Assembly: GCA_964426355.1 (NCBI GenBank)
Contig: CAYRRA010000073.1
Span: 1-20,524, forward strand
Direction of reading: 5' to 3'
DNA: 20,524 bases
Source of the DNA: JAJFTV01 sp964426355
Lineage (GTDB): Bacteria > Chloroflexota > Anaerolineae > Anaerolineales > Anaerolineaceae
Shown: positions 1 to 8,394 of the stretch, one piece after another
Position numbering within the stretch: position 1 is the stretch's first letter
How the letters are laid out: each line of letters begins with the position of its first letter
Translations under genes and position numbers: made by a program
The notes under the pieces: model-generated
Told to the model about the DNA's origin: nothing
Databases searched by the model: none
What the model saw: only the letters and a program-made list of their open reading frames with translations

Positions 1-13
1 TAGGAGAAATACC

Positions 14-1738
14 ATGATCTTATCAATCTATGTTTTTCTGCTCGGTCTGCTCTATGGTGGAATTGCCTCAGCCCAGGTGCTTGGTTTGTTCAAAATCTAT
101 ACCCCTTTCACCGCGTTGGTTTTCACCCTGGTTCTTGGTGCCGCGGCAATCTGGGGGTATCTTCGTAGCGGCGGCGGCTCGTTTCTCAGATCCTTCTTAC
201 CCGCAGAAAAACCGCACAACCGGTTACTGGAAACTTCTGCTTACATTGGCGGAGTGTTATTGCTCGCACTGCAGGTCATCCCGCTGGCAGGCTACCCATA
301 TTCACCCATCAGCGAAACCCTCAACTGGGATGCCGGTAATTATCATTTTCCAAAAGCTATAGAACTTTACCGCACCGGCAGCGCCTGGGATTTGTCCATT
401 TCTTATGGCGAATACCCCTTTGGTTACGAATCGCTGCTGGCGCTGACGCTCTGTCTGCGTGGAGATGCGTTTCTCTTCGGTGCAGTGCATGCCTTAATTA
501 CCCTTTTTCTTTCACTCACCCTCTGGTTTCTTGCGCAACGATATACCCGTCTGCCGCCGGGGCTGCTCTTCTTCGGCGTCAACGCGCTTTTAGTCAGCGG
601 AGCGCTACCCTTTGAGAGCAATTTGTGGTGGATTATCAAGCACTTGATTTACACCATCGGCAAGAACGACCTGTTCCTGGGATCAGCGCTGTTGGGGGTT
701 GTTCTACACGCACCGGTCGGTACACGCGAAAACCAGGATAACTGGCATCCACTCGGTCTGGCGCTTACCGGCATGATTGCATTAAGTATCAAACCGAATG
801 CTCTACTGGTGTTTTTACCCGTTGTGCTCTGGGCAGAGTTTAAATGGCTGAAAAAGCACCGGCAGAACCAACAGGATTGCAGTTATTCCTGGACGCATAT
901 TTCCTTTTCGGGACTGGCTGTCTTACCCGGTCTGCTCTGGCTTGTCCGCAATCTGCTCATCCAGGGAGTTCCATTCTCCAGCGAGGTCTCGGCACTTTTT
1001 GAATGGAGCATCGCAGCAAACCTGCTTAACCCCTTCTTTTACCGCTATATTCCTCAGCATCTCTACTGGTTTGGCGGGCTGGCGGTTATAACAATCCTCA
1101 CTTGGGCAATCTTTCGCCGCCCCACAGGCAGCATCTGTGCAGTGTTCCTGATGCTCTTCGCCAGTTTCACCCTCACACCCGCATCTGCCTTTTTGGATAA
1201 CAACCAGTCACCAAGCCAAATTGCCTGGCGTTTTGCCACAGCCTGCCTGCTCTACGCCGCCTTGCTGCTGCTCAATATGCTGGATTCAGTGCTATACAGG
1301 CTTACGGGTTGGGTAAGCCGTAACTCATTGCCTGCCGGTCTATTGGCATGTGCCTTATTGGTCTTTTCTGGCTGGTTGAACTGGGATCAGCGCCAGGTTT
1401 ACCGTTTCAACGCTCAAAATATCGTTGTACTACGCGACCAATTCCGTTCGCCCGTCGGTGTAGACGGCTATCACAGCGCGTACGATTATGTCCAACAGAA
1501 CATCCGCAATGCTGTCATCCACGTCGATAACGGACTGCCTTTTTACCTGTACGATCCCGGTTTTACGAACTCTGTCACCCACCTGCGCCCGGCAGACTAT
1601 TACGTCGTTTTCCGCACCGCATGGTTCCCCGGTTGGAAAGAGGGCTACCCGGACAGATTGGCGAGCAGCGAGTTTGATCAGACCTGGACGTTAATTTATG
1701 AAGACACGCAAGGGCGTGTCTATCAGCGCAAACAGTAG
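14..1738 (+). CDS. Polytopic membrane protein, GT-C glycosyltransferase-like
   Basis: A 574-residue integral membrane protein with roughly ten or more hydrophobic segments spread over residues 1-460, followed by a soluble C-terminal domain of about 110 residues. The first large loop carries WDAGNYHFPKA (residues 105-115); an acidic residue in this loop is a usual feature of lipid-linked-sugar (GT-C fold) glycosyltransferases, which transfer sugars on the outer face of the membrane. That assignment is by layout and this motif only. The ATG at 14 is preceded by AGGAG with good spacing, so the start is well supported although the upstream neighbour lies outside the window. A short GACACGC/GCGTGTC hairpin at the very 3' end of the gene and T-rich DNA just after the stop may help termination. 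It could alternatively be another polytopic envelope protein. Confidence 0.7.
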   Translation: MILSIYVFLLGLLYGGIASAQVLGLFKIYTPFTALVFTLVLGAAAIWGYLRSGGGSFLRSFLPAEKPHNRLLETSAYIGGVLLLALQVIPLAGYPYSPISETLNWDAGNYHFPKAIELYRTGSAWDLSISYGEYPFGYESLLALTLCLRGDAFLFGAVHALITLFLSLTLWFLAQRYTRLPPGLLFFGVNALLVSGALPFESNLWWIIKHLIYTIGKNDLFLGSALLGVVLHAPVGTRENQDNWHPLGLALTGMIALSIKPNALLVFLPVVLWAEFKWLKKHRQNQQDCSYSWTHISFSGLAVLPGLLWLVRNLLIQGVPFSSEVSALFEWSIAANLLNPFFYRYIPQHLYWFGGLAVITILTWAIFRRPTGSICAVFLMLFASFTLTPASAFLDNNQSPSQIAWRFATACLLYAALLLLNMLDSVLYRLTGWVSRNSLPAGLLACALLVFSGWLNWDQRQVYRFNAQNIVVLRDQFRSPVGVDGYHSAYDYVQQNIRNAVIHVDNGLPFYLYDPGFTNSVTHLRPADYYVVFRTAWFPGWKEGYPDRLASSEFDQTWTLIYEDTQGRVYQRKQ

Positions 1739-1833
1739 CGTTTTTGTTTTTTGTTCACAAACCATTACTTGACGGGATATAGTAAAATTAAAAGATATAC
1801 TTTTTTCTAAGCCTTACACTTGAGCACCTGGAA

Positions 1834-3552
1834 ATGGAAAGAACCGTACCGAAAACCTCATCAGAAGAAATTGAACTTTACCTGCGCACCATCTATTCAT
1901 TGTTGCGCTCCACCACCGATGTACAAATCCGGACGCTGGAAGAAGCACATGCCGGCACAAACTCATCGCTGCACATGGATGCGCGTAAATCTTCGCCCGA
2001 TATGTCGGCATTTATTTACAGCCTGTTGCGACTGCCCGCCTGTATGCCTCAAGTACGAACCGTCATACTTGGGCAAAGCGCCAACGTATTTGCACGACAC
2101 GGGTTTCCAGACGTAGAAAACTGGGAGCCCGTTTCTGCACCTGCCCGGCGACGGCGTTGTTTTTTCGATGGGAAGCATACACTGGCGTGTTTCATCGCCA
2201 GCCGGTCCGATATTGATGATGTCATCCCCACGCTCACGGCTTTCCAAATCGAATGGAATAAAATGAACCTGCTGCTCCAAAATGTATCGCAGCAGGTTGT
2301 TTCTGCTGACGATGAAAACCGCTTTGTAACCGAAGAACCCGATTACGCTGCGCTTGCCGAGAGCCTGCATATATCCCCAGAGGACTTACAACGGCTTGAA
2401 ACCATTTGGGGGGATAGTTTCTCTGCCCGGCTGGAGCAAATTGCTGGTCAAAAATCCAAACTGCATGTACGGCTGCTCGATGGCTCATTAAGTGAATACT
2501 GGCGTTCAACGCGCCTCTGGTGGAATGCCATCGAAACTGCCTGCCCTGACCTGCTCACCAGACCAATTTATTTCATTTCGAGCAACAACCACAGCATAAC
2601 CAACCTGCTCTCTGGCTTTGTGCTCCAGCAGCGTGATGTCTTGCTGGAGTACTTGCAACAGGCACCCAATCAACAGCTTCTGGCGGAGTGGAAATCCATA
2701 CAGGACAACATGGTTCCATCCAGCGCAGAGAATTTCCTCTATTATCTCTACAAGAAATTTACCCAAACAACTCAAGGTCAATATTTGCTTGAACAGCAAA
2801 ACGAACAAGAGCAGCGCTGTGCCATCACCCGTATTCCCAGCACCCACTCCTTTGAAGTGGATGCCCAGGTGATTTCGCTCTCCTGCCTGGATCCTGAAAG
2901 CATCGACCCGCGCCTGTGTGACGGTGACTTTTCATTTCTAGCCAAAAGCGATGCGCTCATTCTCAACCTCGATTACCCCCTGGGGTTAGCCGCCTATAAT
3001 ATTCTGGGCAGCATCGCCGAACACGTTTATCCAATCCTGGGCGTATATGCGATGGGCAAGGCTGCCACGCTCAACGGCGTAGGCGGCGACGTGATGATTC
3101 CCAACGTGGTGTATGATGAGCATTCGCAGAACACTTATCTATTCCACAATGCCATCTGCGCCGCAGATGTTACCCCCTACCTGGTGCATGGCAGCGTGCT
3201 TGACAATCAAAAAGCGGTCAGCGTGCTGGGTACATTCCTGCAAAACGCGCGCATCATGGATGTGTTTTACCGCGAAGGCTATACGGATATCGAAATGGAA
3301 GCCGGTCCGTACCTTTCTGCCGTCTATGAACTCTCAAGACCCAAACGTCACCCTATCAACGAAATCGTCAATCTTTACGACATACCATTTGATTTGGGTA
3401 TTGTTCACTATGTCTCCGATACCCCGCTGAGCAAGGGTAAAAACCTGGGGGCTGGAACGTTATCTTACTTCGGCATGGACTCAACCTATGCTGCCTCCCT
3501 GGCAATTCTGCGCCGCATTCTTCGACTGGAACGCCAACGGCTGAACGATTAA
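1834..3552 (+). CDS. Conserved protein with nucleoside-phosphorylase/nucleosidase-like C-terminal half
   Basis: A 572-residue soluble protein, no signal peptide or membrane segment. I do not recognise a named function; I believe the family is catalogued as a domain of unknown function (possibly DUF6909), unverified. The N-terminal half has a basic patch PARRRR near residue 105. The C-terminal half has GKAATLNGVGGDVMIP (408-423), EMEAGP (487-492) and SDTP (528-531). These resemble, in the same order, the GxAGGL..GDxVIP loop, the ribose-binding ME motif and the catalytic SD motif of nucleoside phosphorylases, MTA/SAH nucleosidase and AMP nucleosidase. A purine N-glycosidase or phosphorylase activity is therefore an inference. 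The stop lies 13 bp before the next ATG, so it is co-transcribed with the RelA-like gene. The ribosome binding site is weak; a TTGACG element at 1769 and TATACT at 1796 are a poor promoter candidate. The start at 1834 is the most probable but not certain. Confidence 0.75.
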   Translation: MERTVPKTSSEEIELYLRTIYSLLRSTTDVQIRTLEEAHAGTNSSLHMDARKSSPDMSAFIYSLLRLPACMPQVRTVILGQSANVFARHGFPDVENWEPVSAPARRRRCFFDGKHTLACFIASRSDIDDVIPTLTAFQIEWNKMNLLLQNVSQQVVSADDENRFVTEEPDYAALAESLHISPEDLQRLETIWGDSFSARLEQIAGQKSKLHVRLLDGSLSEYWRSTRLWWNAIETACPDLLTRPIYFISSNNHSITNLLSGFVLQQRDVLLEYLQQAPNQQLLAEWKSIQDNMVPSSAENFLYYLYKKFTQTTQGQYLLEQQNEQEQRCAITRIPSTHSFEVDAQVISLSCLDPESIDPRLCDGDFSFLAKSDALILNLDYPLGLAAYNILGSIAEHVYPILGVYAMGKAATLNGVGGDVMIPNVVYDEHSQNTYLFHNAICAADVTPYLVHGSVLDNQKAVSVLGTFLQNARIMDVFYREGYTDIEMEAGPYLSAVYELSRPKRHPINEIVNLYDIPFDLGIVHYVSDTPLSKGKNLGAGTLSYFGMDSTYAASLAILRRILRLERQRLND

Positions 3553-3565
3553 AAAGGATATCGAG

Positions 3566-5422
3566 ATGGTAAGGATACAAAAGGTAAAAAAGATTCGCCC
3601 GCAGTTGATCGATGAAATTAAACTGGGTGAATTTACCCCGCGCACCGAAGCGATTGCGGATGCTTACCATTGGGGCGCCGAACTGCATGCCGGTCAACAA
3701 AGGCTTAGCGGCGAGCCTTTCTTTGAGACACACTGCGTGTGGATTGCGAATTTTTTGGAACATCTGGTTTGTAAAGAAGCCTGGACGATTGCCGCTTTGC
3801 TGCACGATACCGTCGAAGACCGTGCCGGCAGCCTGGATGCAATCCGCGCCCGTTACCCTGCACCACTAGGTGACGAAGTCGCCTACATCGTCGATGGCGT
3901 GACCAAGTTGAGCGTCTCGCGCAGCGGACGCTCCCGGCAGATGGAGACCCTGCGAAAAATCGCCATGTTCAGAGACCCCGGTGTCTTCCTGGTCAAGCTG
4001 GCTGATAAAACGCACAACATAATGACCCTGGAACACATGGATGAGCCCAAGCGGCGGCAAAAAGCCGAAGAAGCCATCCGCGCTTATGGCAGGTTGGCGG
4101 GCATTCTCAACTGCTATAAATGGCGCCACTGGCTTGAGGATATGGCTTTTCCGTACGCGTACCCGGAAATTTACAAAACTACCAAACAGCATATCGACCG
4201 CGACCCGCGCCTTGAACTGGATTTCATCAACGATTTTCTACGGCAATTAGGCAACATCATGGAGAAAGCCGGCATCAACGGCAGCGTGGAAATTAACGTC
4301 AACGGCTACTGGTCGACCTGGCAAAAGCTAAAACGAATGGCGACCATGCGGCGCGCGTCTTTGACTTCTTATGAAGCCATCAATGACCTGGTGAGTTTTC
4401 GCATGGTGGTGGACGAAGATGATTATCGCCTGTGCTACCGGCTGCTTGCCGATGTTAACCGGTTCCTGGGTCCATACTTAGACCAGGACCGTTTCGATGA
4501 CTATATCGCCTGTCCGCAAAACGGCTATCGTGCCTTGCAGGCAACCGCCTGGCTGGAGAACCTCGGTGCAATCGAAGTTGCCATTGCTACCCGCGACATG
4601 GAAGACGAGAACCAGTGGGGTTTTGTGTATGCTTTCAACCAGGGCAAAAGCACCGAGAATTACCGCACAGTTGAGATCCTCACCCCTACCGGCGGCGTCC
4701 GTTTCCTGCCAGAGGGCTCTTCCGTGCTGGATGCCATTGCAGCCATTCAGCAAGACCTGCTGCTCGACAAAATCACTGCGGTGCACGTGAACGACAACCT
4801 GGCGCGCCTCTCGGACCGCGTCAAACCCGGCGATGTGGTGGAAGTCATCACCGAAGGTAAACGCATCCCTCCCAGCAAGGAATGGTTGAGCTTTTGCAAT
4901 CGCAATACCGCCCGCCTGGTGCGCATGGAACTGGCGAATGAAGCGCTGCGGCAGTCGGCAGAACAAGGGCGCAAGATGATTAAGACATTACTGCTCAATC
5001 GCGGCATTCTTTCGCTGGAAGATGTACAGGCACTCGCAGAAGAGCGCATCCAAAACCTGTTAAGCCAGCTCTCTTCGCCCAGCTTACAAGACCTCTACTC
5101 CGCAGTGGGTGGAGGCGCGCTTGCACTCGATGAAGTGGCTGCGGCTTTCGATCAGGTCGGTATCTCCAAACAACAGCTCAATTGGACAACCGTACACCTC
5201 CTCGGCTTGCCCAATGCCAACAAACCGGGCATCCTGGCGCTGGTCGCAAGCCTGGTATCCAACGAAGGCGGCAACATCTTGCGCGTGGTCAACGACACAA
5301 TCGAAGACGGCAGTTTTGACATCACCCTCGTCGCCCAGGGGTTGACCGAAGAGAAGGAAAAGCGGCTGCGGGCAGCCTATGACAACTGCCCGGTCGCTTT
5401 TCGCACCCTCGAGATGGTTTGA
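3566..5422 (+). CDS. RelA/SpoT-family protein, hydrolase site intact, synthetase domain degenerate
   Basis: 618 residues with the order of a long RSH protein: HD hydrolase (about 25-180), synthetase-like region (about 235-350), TGS (about 369-430), helical linker, ACT (about 542-616). HD metal ligands are all present: H56, HD at 80-81, D147 in LADKTHN, and the catalytic ED pair in HDTVED (84-85). The synthetase region is eroded: the usual GRxK is GY-S (from 247), RFKDY is RFDDY (309-313), the PKxNxYQSLH block reads PQNGYRALQA, and ExQIRT is EVAIAT (337-342). It should thus hydrolyse (p)ppGpp or a related nucleotide but is unlikely to make it. It is also shorter than typical 700-750-residue Rel. 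AAGGA sits before the ATG. It is second in an operon with the nucleosidase-like gene and is followed by a strong terminator. A separate active synthetase is expected elsewhere in the genome. Confidence 0.9.
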   Translation: MVRIQKVKKIRPQLIDEIKLGEFTPRTEAIADAYHWGAELHAGQQRLSGEPFFETHCVWIANFLEHLVCKEAWTIAALLHDTVEDRAGSLDAIRARYPAPLGDEVAYIVDGVTKLSVSRSGRSRQMETLRKIAMFRDPGVFLVKLADKTHNIMTLEHMDEPKRRQKAEEAIRAYGRLAGILNCYKWRHWLEDMAFPYAYPEIYKTTKQHIDRDPRLELDFINDFLRQLGNIMEKAGINGSVEINVNGYWSTWQKLKRMATMRRASLTSYEAINDLVSFRMVVDEDDYRLCYRLLADVNRFLGPYLDQDRFDDYIACPQNGYRALQATAWLENLGAIEVAIATRDMEDENQWGFVYAFNQGKSTENYRTVEILTPTGGVRFLPEGSSVLDAIAAIQQDLLLDKITAVHVNDNLARLSDRVKPGDVVEVITEGKRIPPSKEWLSFCNRNTARLVRMELANEALRQSAEQGRKMIKTLLLNRGILSLEDVQALAEERIQNLLSQLSSPSLQDLYSAVGGGALALDEVAAAFDQVGISKQQLNWTTVHLLGLPNANKPGILALVASLVSNEGGNILRVVNDTIEDGSFDITLVAQGLTEEKEKRLRAAYDNCPVAFRTLEMV

Positions 5423-5453
5423 TGCAATAATCCAGAATCAATTTATACCCCTG

Positions 5454-5481
5454 ACCGGAGCCTGTCTGGCTCCGGTTTTTC
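5454..5481 (+). terminator. Intrinsic terminator of the RelA-like operon
   Basis: A perfect 9-bp stem, ACCGGAGCC (5454-5462) and GGCTCCGGT (5468-5476), with loop TGTCT, runs directly into a T tract (5475-5480). It lies 31 bp after the stop codon at 5422. This is a textbook Rho-independent terminator for the two-gene operon. Confidence 0.93.
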
Positions 5482-5716
5482 TTCGCACAAGCCGACAGTT
5501 CAAAGAAAATGATATGGATGGGATTTATTTCAATTGTACAGGTAGATTATTTTAGTCTATAGTTCTAATATTTATCTAATAAATAAATGCTATATTGGGA
5601 TCAAGAAATAAGATAAGGAAGGCAGACGAACACAAAGTTTTCTCCTAAATCGTGAAGATAGTGAAGGCAGTCGTCCTCCCTAATGACTTCCTATCCATAG
5701 CTTCCTCTATTCGGTA
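5482..5716. other. Gene-free AT-rich stretch, possible small transcript
   Basis: No credible ORF is seen on either strand. A promoter-like pair TTGTAC (5534-5539) and TATAGT (5558-5563) with an 18-bp spacer could start a plus-strand transcript near 5570 that would end at the 12-bp hairpin 5717-5747, giving an RNA of about 175 nt. Inside it GACGA (from about 5624) could pair with TCGTC (about 5669). Nothing else supports an RNA gene, so this is only a description of what is there. Confidence 0.25.
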
Positions 5717-5747
5717 AGAGCGTGCCGGCGGAACACCGGCACGCTCT
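5717..5747. terminator. Perfect 12-bp hairpin without U tract
   Basis: Arms AGAGCGTGCCGG (5717-5728) and CCGGCACGCTCT (5736-5747) with a 7-nt loop. It lies 45 bp beyond the stop of the minus-strand GyrI-like gene. Neither flank has a real T run (plus side reads ATTTAATAA), so it may be a U-less terminator, a bidirectional barrier or an mRNA 3'-end stabiliser. Its shape matches the hairpin at 8395-8425. Confidence 0.6.
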
Positions 5748-5791
5748 ATTTAATAAGGGCAAGATGACAACCTGTGCCTGCCTGCTGTTTT

Positions 5792-6259
5792 TTACTCCGC
5801 GATAGGTTGATACAAATCAAAAACCCACTTTTTGTAATCCGGCTCCAAAGGATTCAGCAGGTTCTCCAGGCAGGCGTGACAGGCATGATGATAATGACTG
5901 TCTTCCCGCCAACGGATTAACTCCTGCCAGACCCGGGTGATGTTCTCCAGGTTCTCAAAGCGCGTGACGGCATACAAACCACCCATGAAATCAATGATAC
6001 GCACATCCCCCTCTGGCTGCGTATCCAGCGGAACGGTTACCCAGACCTCATAGCCATAATTCGGGCTGCCCGGCGACGGGTTCGGGTTATTGAAGCCAAA
6101 ATGCCGGTAAGTGCTGCCGTACCCTTCAAGCAGATTATGCGATTTGAGAAATGCCATCATTTTTTCATGTGCCATATTCTCTGGCTGGGTACCAAACCCA
6201 TACGCGCTGGCAACCCGCATCGGTTCAAGATGGACAATACGAATATCCAGTTTGTTCAT
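5792..6259 (-). CDS. GyrI-like / AraC effector-binding domain protein
   Basis: A stand-alone small-molecule-binding domain of 155 residues, of the GyrI/SOUL-like type found as the effector domain of BmrR- and AraC-family regulators. Family features visible are the YRHFGFNNPNPSPGSPNYGYEVWV segment (given here only by its key parts: FGFNNP, YGYEVWV), where a Glu usually contacts cationic ligands, and the Gly-rich GGLYAV strand. There is no DNA-binding domain, so it probably binds or sequesters a lipophilic or cationic compound in the cytoplasm. I chose the ATG at 6259 rather than the one at 6277 because AGGAGAG lies between them, correctly spaced for the second ATG. It is divergent from a WYL regulator and shares its operator region, which suggests that the regulator controls it. 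Confidence 0.85.
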   Translation of the reverse strand: MNKLDIRIVHLEPMRVASAYGFGTQPENMAHEKMMAFLKSHNLLEGYGSTYRHFGFNNPNPSPGSPNYGYEVWVTVPLDTQPEGDVRIIDFMGGLYAVTRFENLENITRVWQELIRWREDSHYHHACHACLENLLNPLEPDYKKWVFDLYQPIAE

Positions 6260-6307
6260 GTTTCTCTCCTGTTTCATTTTTGTATTTGTATGCGTATCTT
6301 AACACGG

Positions 6308-6334
6308 TATATCTGACACCCACTGTCAGATATA
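6308..6334. promoter_or_regulatory. Perfect 11-bp inverted repeat, probable operator of the WYL regulator
   Basis: TATATCTGACA (6308-6318) and TGTCAGATATA (6324-6334) are exact reverse complements separated by CCCAC. The site is in the 106-bp gap between two divergent start codons, so one bound dimer could repress both genes. TACAAT at 6340-6345 could be the -10 of the WYL gene, placing the operator over its -35 region. Binding by the adjacent YafY-type protein is inferred from position and symmetry. Confidence 0.7.
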
Positions 6335-6365
6335 TACGATACAATAGAAACAAAAAGAGAACACG

Positions 6366-7349
6366 ATGCGAGCTGACCGTTTATTGTCTATCCTCTTGCT
6401 GCTGCAAACGCACGGACAGAGTACTTGCCGCAGGCTGGCTGCCGAGTTGGAAGTGTCCGAGCGTACCATTTACCGCGACATCACCGCCCTCAGCACAGCC
6501 GGCATCCCGGTGTACACCGAGAAAGGTGCAAACGGCGGCGTGCGTTTACTGGAGGATTACCGCACCAATTTAACCGGCATGAGCATTGAAGAAGTGCGCG
6601 CATTGACCCTGCTCAACATCCCCCAGCCTCTGGTGGAATTGGGAATGGATCGTGCGCTCAAAGGTGCTCTGCTCAAGCTTTCAGCAGCCATCTCGCCGAC
6701 CGTGCAGGAAGCGCAAGAACACACACGTCAGCGTATTCACCTGGACTCGAACTTATGGTTTCAAACCGATGAACCCCTGCCGCACCTCGGCGTTATCCAG
6801 CAGGCGGTCTGGCAGGATCGCCTGCTGGATATCCTCATCAGCGATGCTTTCGATACGGAAATTGAACTCCGGGTAGCGCCGTACGGTCTGGTTGCCAAGG
6901 CAAATATCTGGCACCTGGTGGCAGAAAAGGAAGGGCACTTTCGGGTTTTGCGCGTTTCCCAGATCAGGCAGGCGCAAATCTGCCAGCAAATCTTCACCCG
7001 CTGTGCCAGTTTCAACCTGGCTGCTTTCTGGGCGCGGTGGTGTGCAGACTACGAATCCCTCCAACCGCATTACAGTGTGCGCGTACGGATATCGCCTGAA
7101 CTGGTAGGGTTTTTGCAAAAGAAATACGGCAGCAATCTGCTGACTTTTGAAAACCCGCCTTCAGGAGAGGATGAAACCGGCTGGCAAAGCGCCTCTTTAA
7201 CCTTCGACAATTTCTATTCTGCGCGCACCCAGTTGCTTGGACTGGGCGGCGCCATCGAGGTGCTCGAACCGCTCGCCCTGCGTTTGAGCCTGATCGATTT
7301 TGCCGAACAGGCTCTTTCTGTTTACCGAAAGAATGGGCAAAGCAGTTAA
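6366..7349 (+). CDS. HTH-WYL transcriptional regulator (YafY type)
   Basis: 327 residues. Residues 1-60 form a DeoR/HTH_11 winged helix with the recognition-helix motif SERTIYRDITAL. Residues about 140-225 match the WYL ligand-binding domain, including the APYGLVAKANIWHLVAE strand pair where the family usually has a W-Y-L triplet (here W-H-L). The C-terminal 90 residues fit the WYL C-terminal extension. Such proteins are cytoplasmic regulators responding to nucleotides or other small ligands. It diverges from the GyrI-like gene across a perfect inverted repeat, so autoregulation and control of that neighbour are likely. Its TAA directly abuts the TAA of the convergent trpS with no base between them and no terminator in view. 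Confidence 0.88.
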   Translation: MRADRLLSILLLLQTHGQSTCRRLAAELEVSERTIYRDITALSTAGIPVYTEKGANGGVRLLEDYRTNLTGMSIEEVRALTLLNIPQPLVELGMDRALKGALLKLSAAISPTVQEAQEHTRQRIHLDSNLWFQTDEPLPHLGVIQQAVWQDRLLDILISDAFDTEIELRVAPYGLVAKANIWHLVAEKEGHFRVLRVSQIRQAQICQQIFTRCASFNLAAFWARWCADYESLQPHYSVRVRISPELVGFLQKKYGSNLLTFENPPSGEDETGWQSASLTFDNFYSARTQLLGLGGAIEVLEPLALRLSLIDFAEQALSVYRKNGQSS

Positions 7350-8330
7350 TTAGCCCAGACCCATCCTGTTCTTTACCTCTTCCAGCGTTCGTTCTGCTTG
7401 CGGGCGCACCTTCGCCGCTCCCTCGGACAGCAAATCGTCCAGGTAACCCGGATCCGCCATCAGGGCAGCATACCGCTCCTGCAGCGGGCGCAGGCATTCG
7501 ATCACAGCTTCTGCCAGTTCCTGTTTGAAATAAGCATACCCCTTCCCAGCAAAGCGAGCCTCAATCTCCTGTCGGGGCTGCCCTGTAACCAGCTCATATA
7601 TCACCAGGAGGTTATATACAGCCGGGCGCGTCTCATCAAAGCGGATTTCCGAAAGTGAATCGGTCTTTGCCCGTTTCAGCCTGGCACGTATGGCATCGGC
7701 GGTATCGAGCAGAGAAATCGCATGGTCGGCTCTATCTTCGCTTTTGCTCATCTTCTTCGTGGGGTCATCCAACCCCATGATGCGTGCACCCACTGCAGCA
7801 ATCAGCGGTTCAGGGACTTTGAAGGTTTCGCCGTACAGACCGTTAAATCGCTGGGCAGCGTCCCGAGCCAGTTCCACATGCTGCTTCTGGTCATCGCCAA
7901 CAGGAACCAGGTCGGTCTGGTAAAGCAGGATATCGGCTGCCATCAGCGCAGGATAATCAAACAGCCCCACGCTGACGATGTCTTTTTGCTTCCTGGATTT
8001 TTCTTTGTACTGGGTCATGCGGTTCATCCACCCCATGGGGATTACGCAGTTCAAAATCCAGGCAAGCTCAGTGTGTGCACTGACATGAGACTGCACAAAA
8101 ATGGTTGAACGATCCTGTGAAATGCCAGCCGCCAGCAGCAAACCTGCCAGTTCGCGGGTTTTTGCTTTTAAAACGGTAGGGTTCTGCTGAACGGTAATGG
8201 CATGCAGGTTCACGATGCAGAAAATATTGTCATAATCGTTCTGTCGCGCCGCCCAATGCCGGATAGCGCCCAGGTAATTGCCAATGTGAATATTGCCTGT
8301 TGGTTGAATACCTGAAAAAACACGTTTCAT
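7350..8330 (-). CDS. trpS: Tryptophanyl-tRNA synthetase
   Basis: Class I aminoacyl-tRNA synthetase that charges tRNA-Trp. The HIGH-type signature appears as PTGNIHIGN at residues 10-18 and the KMSKS loop at 193-197. The family segments DLVPVGDDQKQHVELARD and MGWMNRMTQYKEKS are present. At 326 residues it has the usual bacterial length. I start at the ATG at 8330, because AGGAG is 5 nt upstream; the GTG one codon earlier at 8333 is too close to that site. It follows trpB by 111 bp, so it may share the T-box controlled transcript, although a U-less hairpin lies between them. Confidence 0.97.
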   Translation of the reverse strand: MKRVFSGIQPTGNIHIGNYLGAIRHWAARQNDYDNIFCIVNLHAITVQQNPTVLKAKTRELAGLLLAAGISQDRSTIFVQSHVSAHTELAWILNCVIPMGWMNRMTQYKEKSRKQKDIVSVGLFDYPALMAADILLYQTDLVPVGDDQKQHVELARDAAQRFNGLYGETFKVPEPLIAAVGARIMGLDDPTKKMSKSEDRADHAISLLDTADAIRARLKRAKTDSLSEIRFDETRPAVYNLLVIYELVTGQPRQEIEARFAGKGYAYFKQELAEAVIECLRPLQERYAALMADPGYLDDLLSEGAAKVRPQAERTLEEVKNRMGLG

Positions 8331-8394
8331 CACAACTCCTTTGCAGATTATTTTGCATCACGCAGAACCTGTTTTATACAACCGCTCTCCTTGC

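Noticed and set aside
1700..1760. Terminator after the first membrane protein gene
   Set aside because: The GACACGC/GCGTGTC stem is inside the coding end and more than 20 bp separates it from the T-rich DNA, so the two do not form a standard terminator.
1963..2370. Minus-strand ORFs of 60-135 codons inside 1834-3552 and similar shadows elsewhere
   Set aside because: They lie antisense within well-supported genes, have no recognisable motif and no ribosome site.
8341..8360. TGCA-N8-TGCA upstream of trpS as a stray copy of the 13-mer array unit
   Set aside because: Needs a 3-bp insertion relative to the array consensus; one match of this quality is expected by chance.
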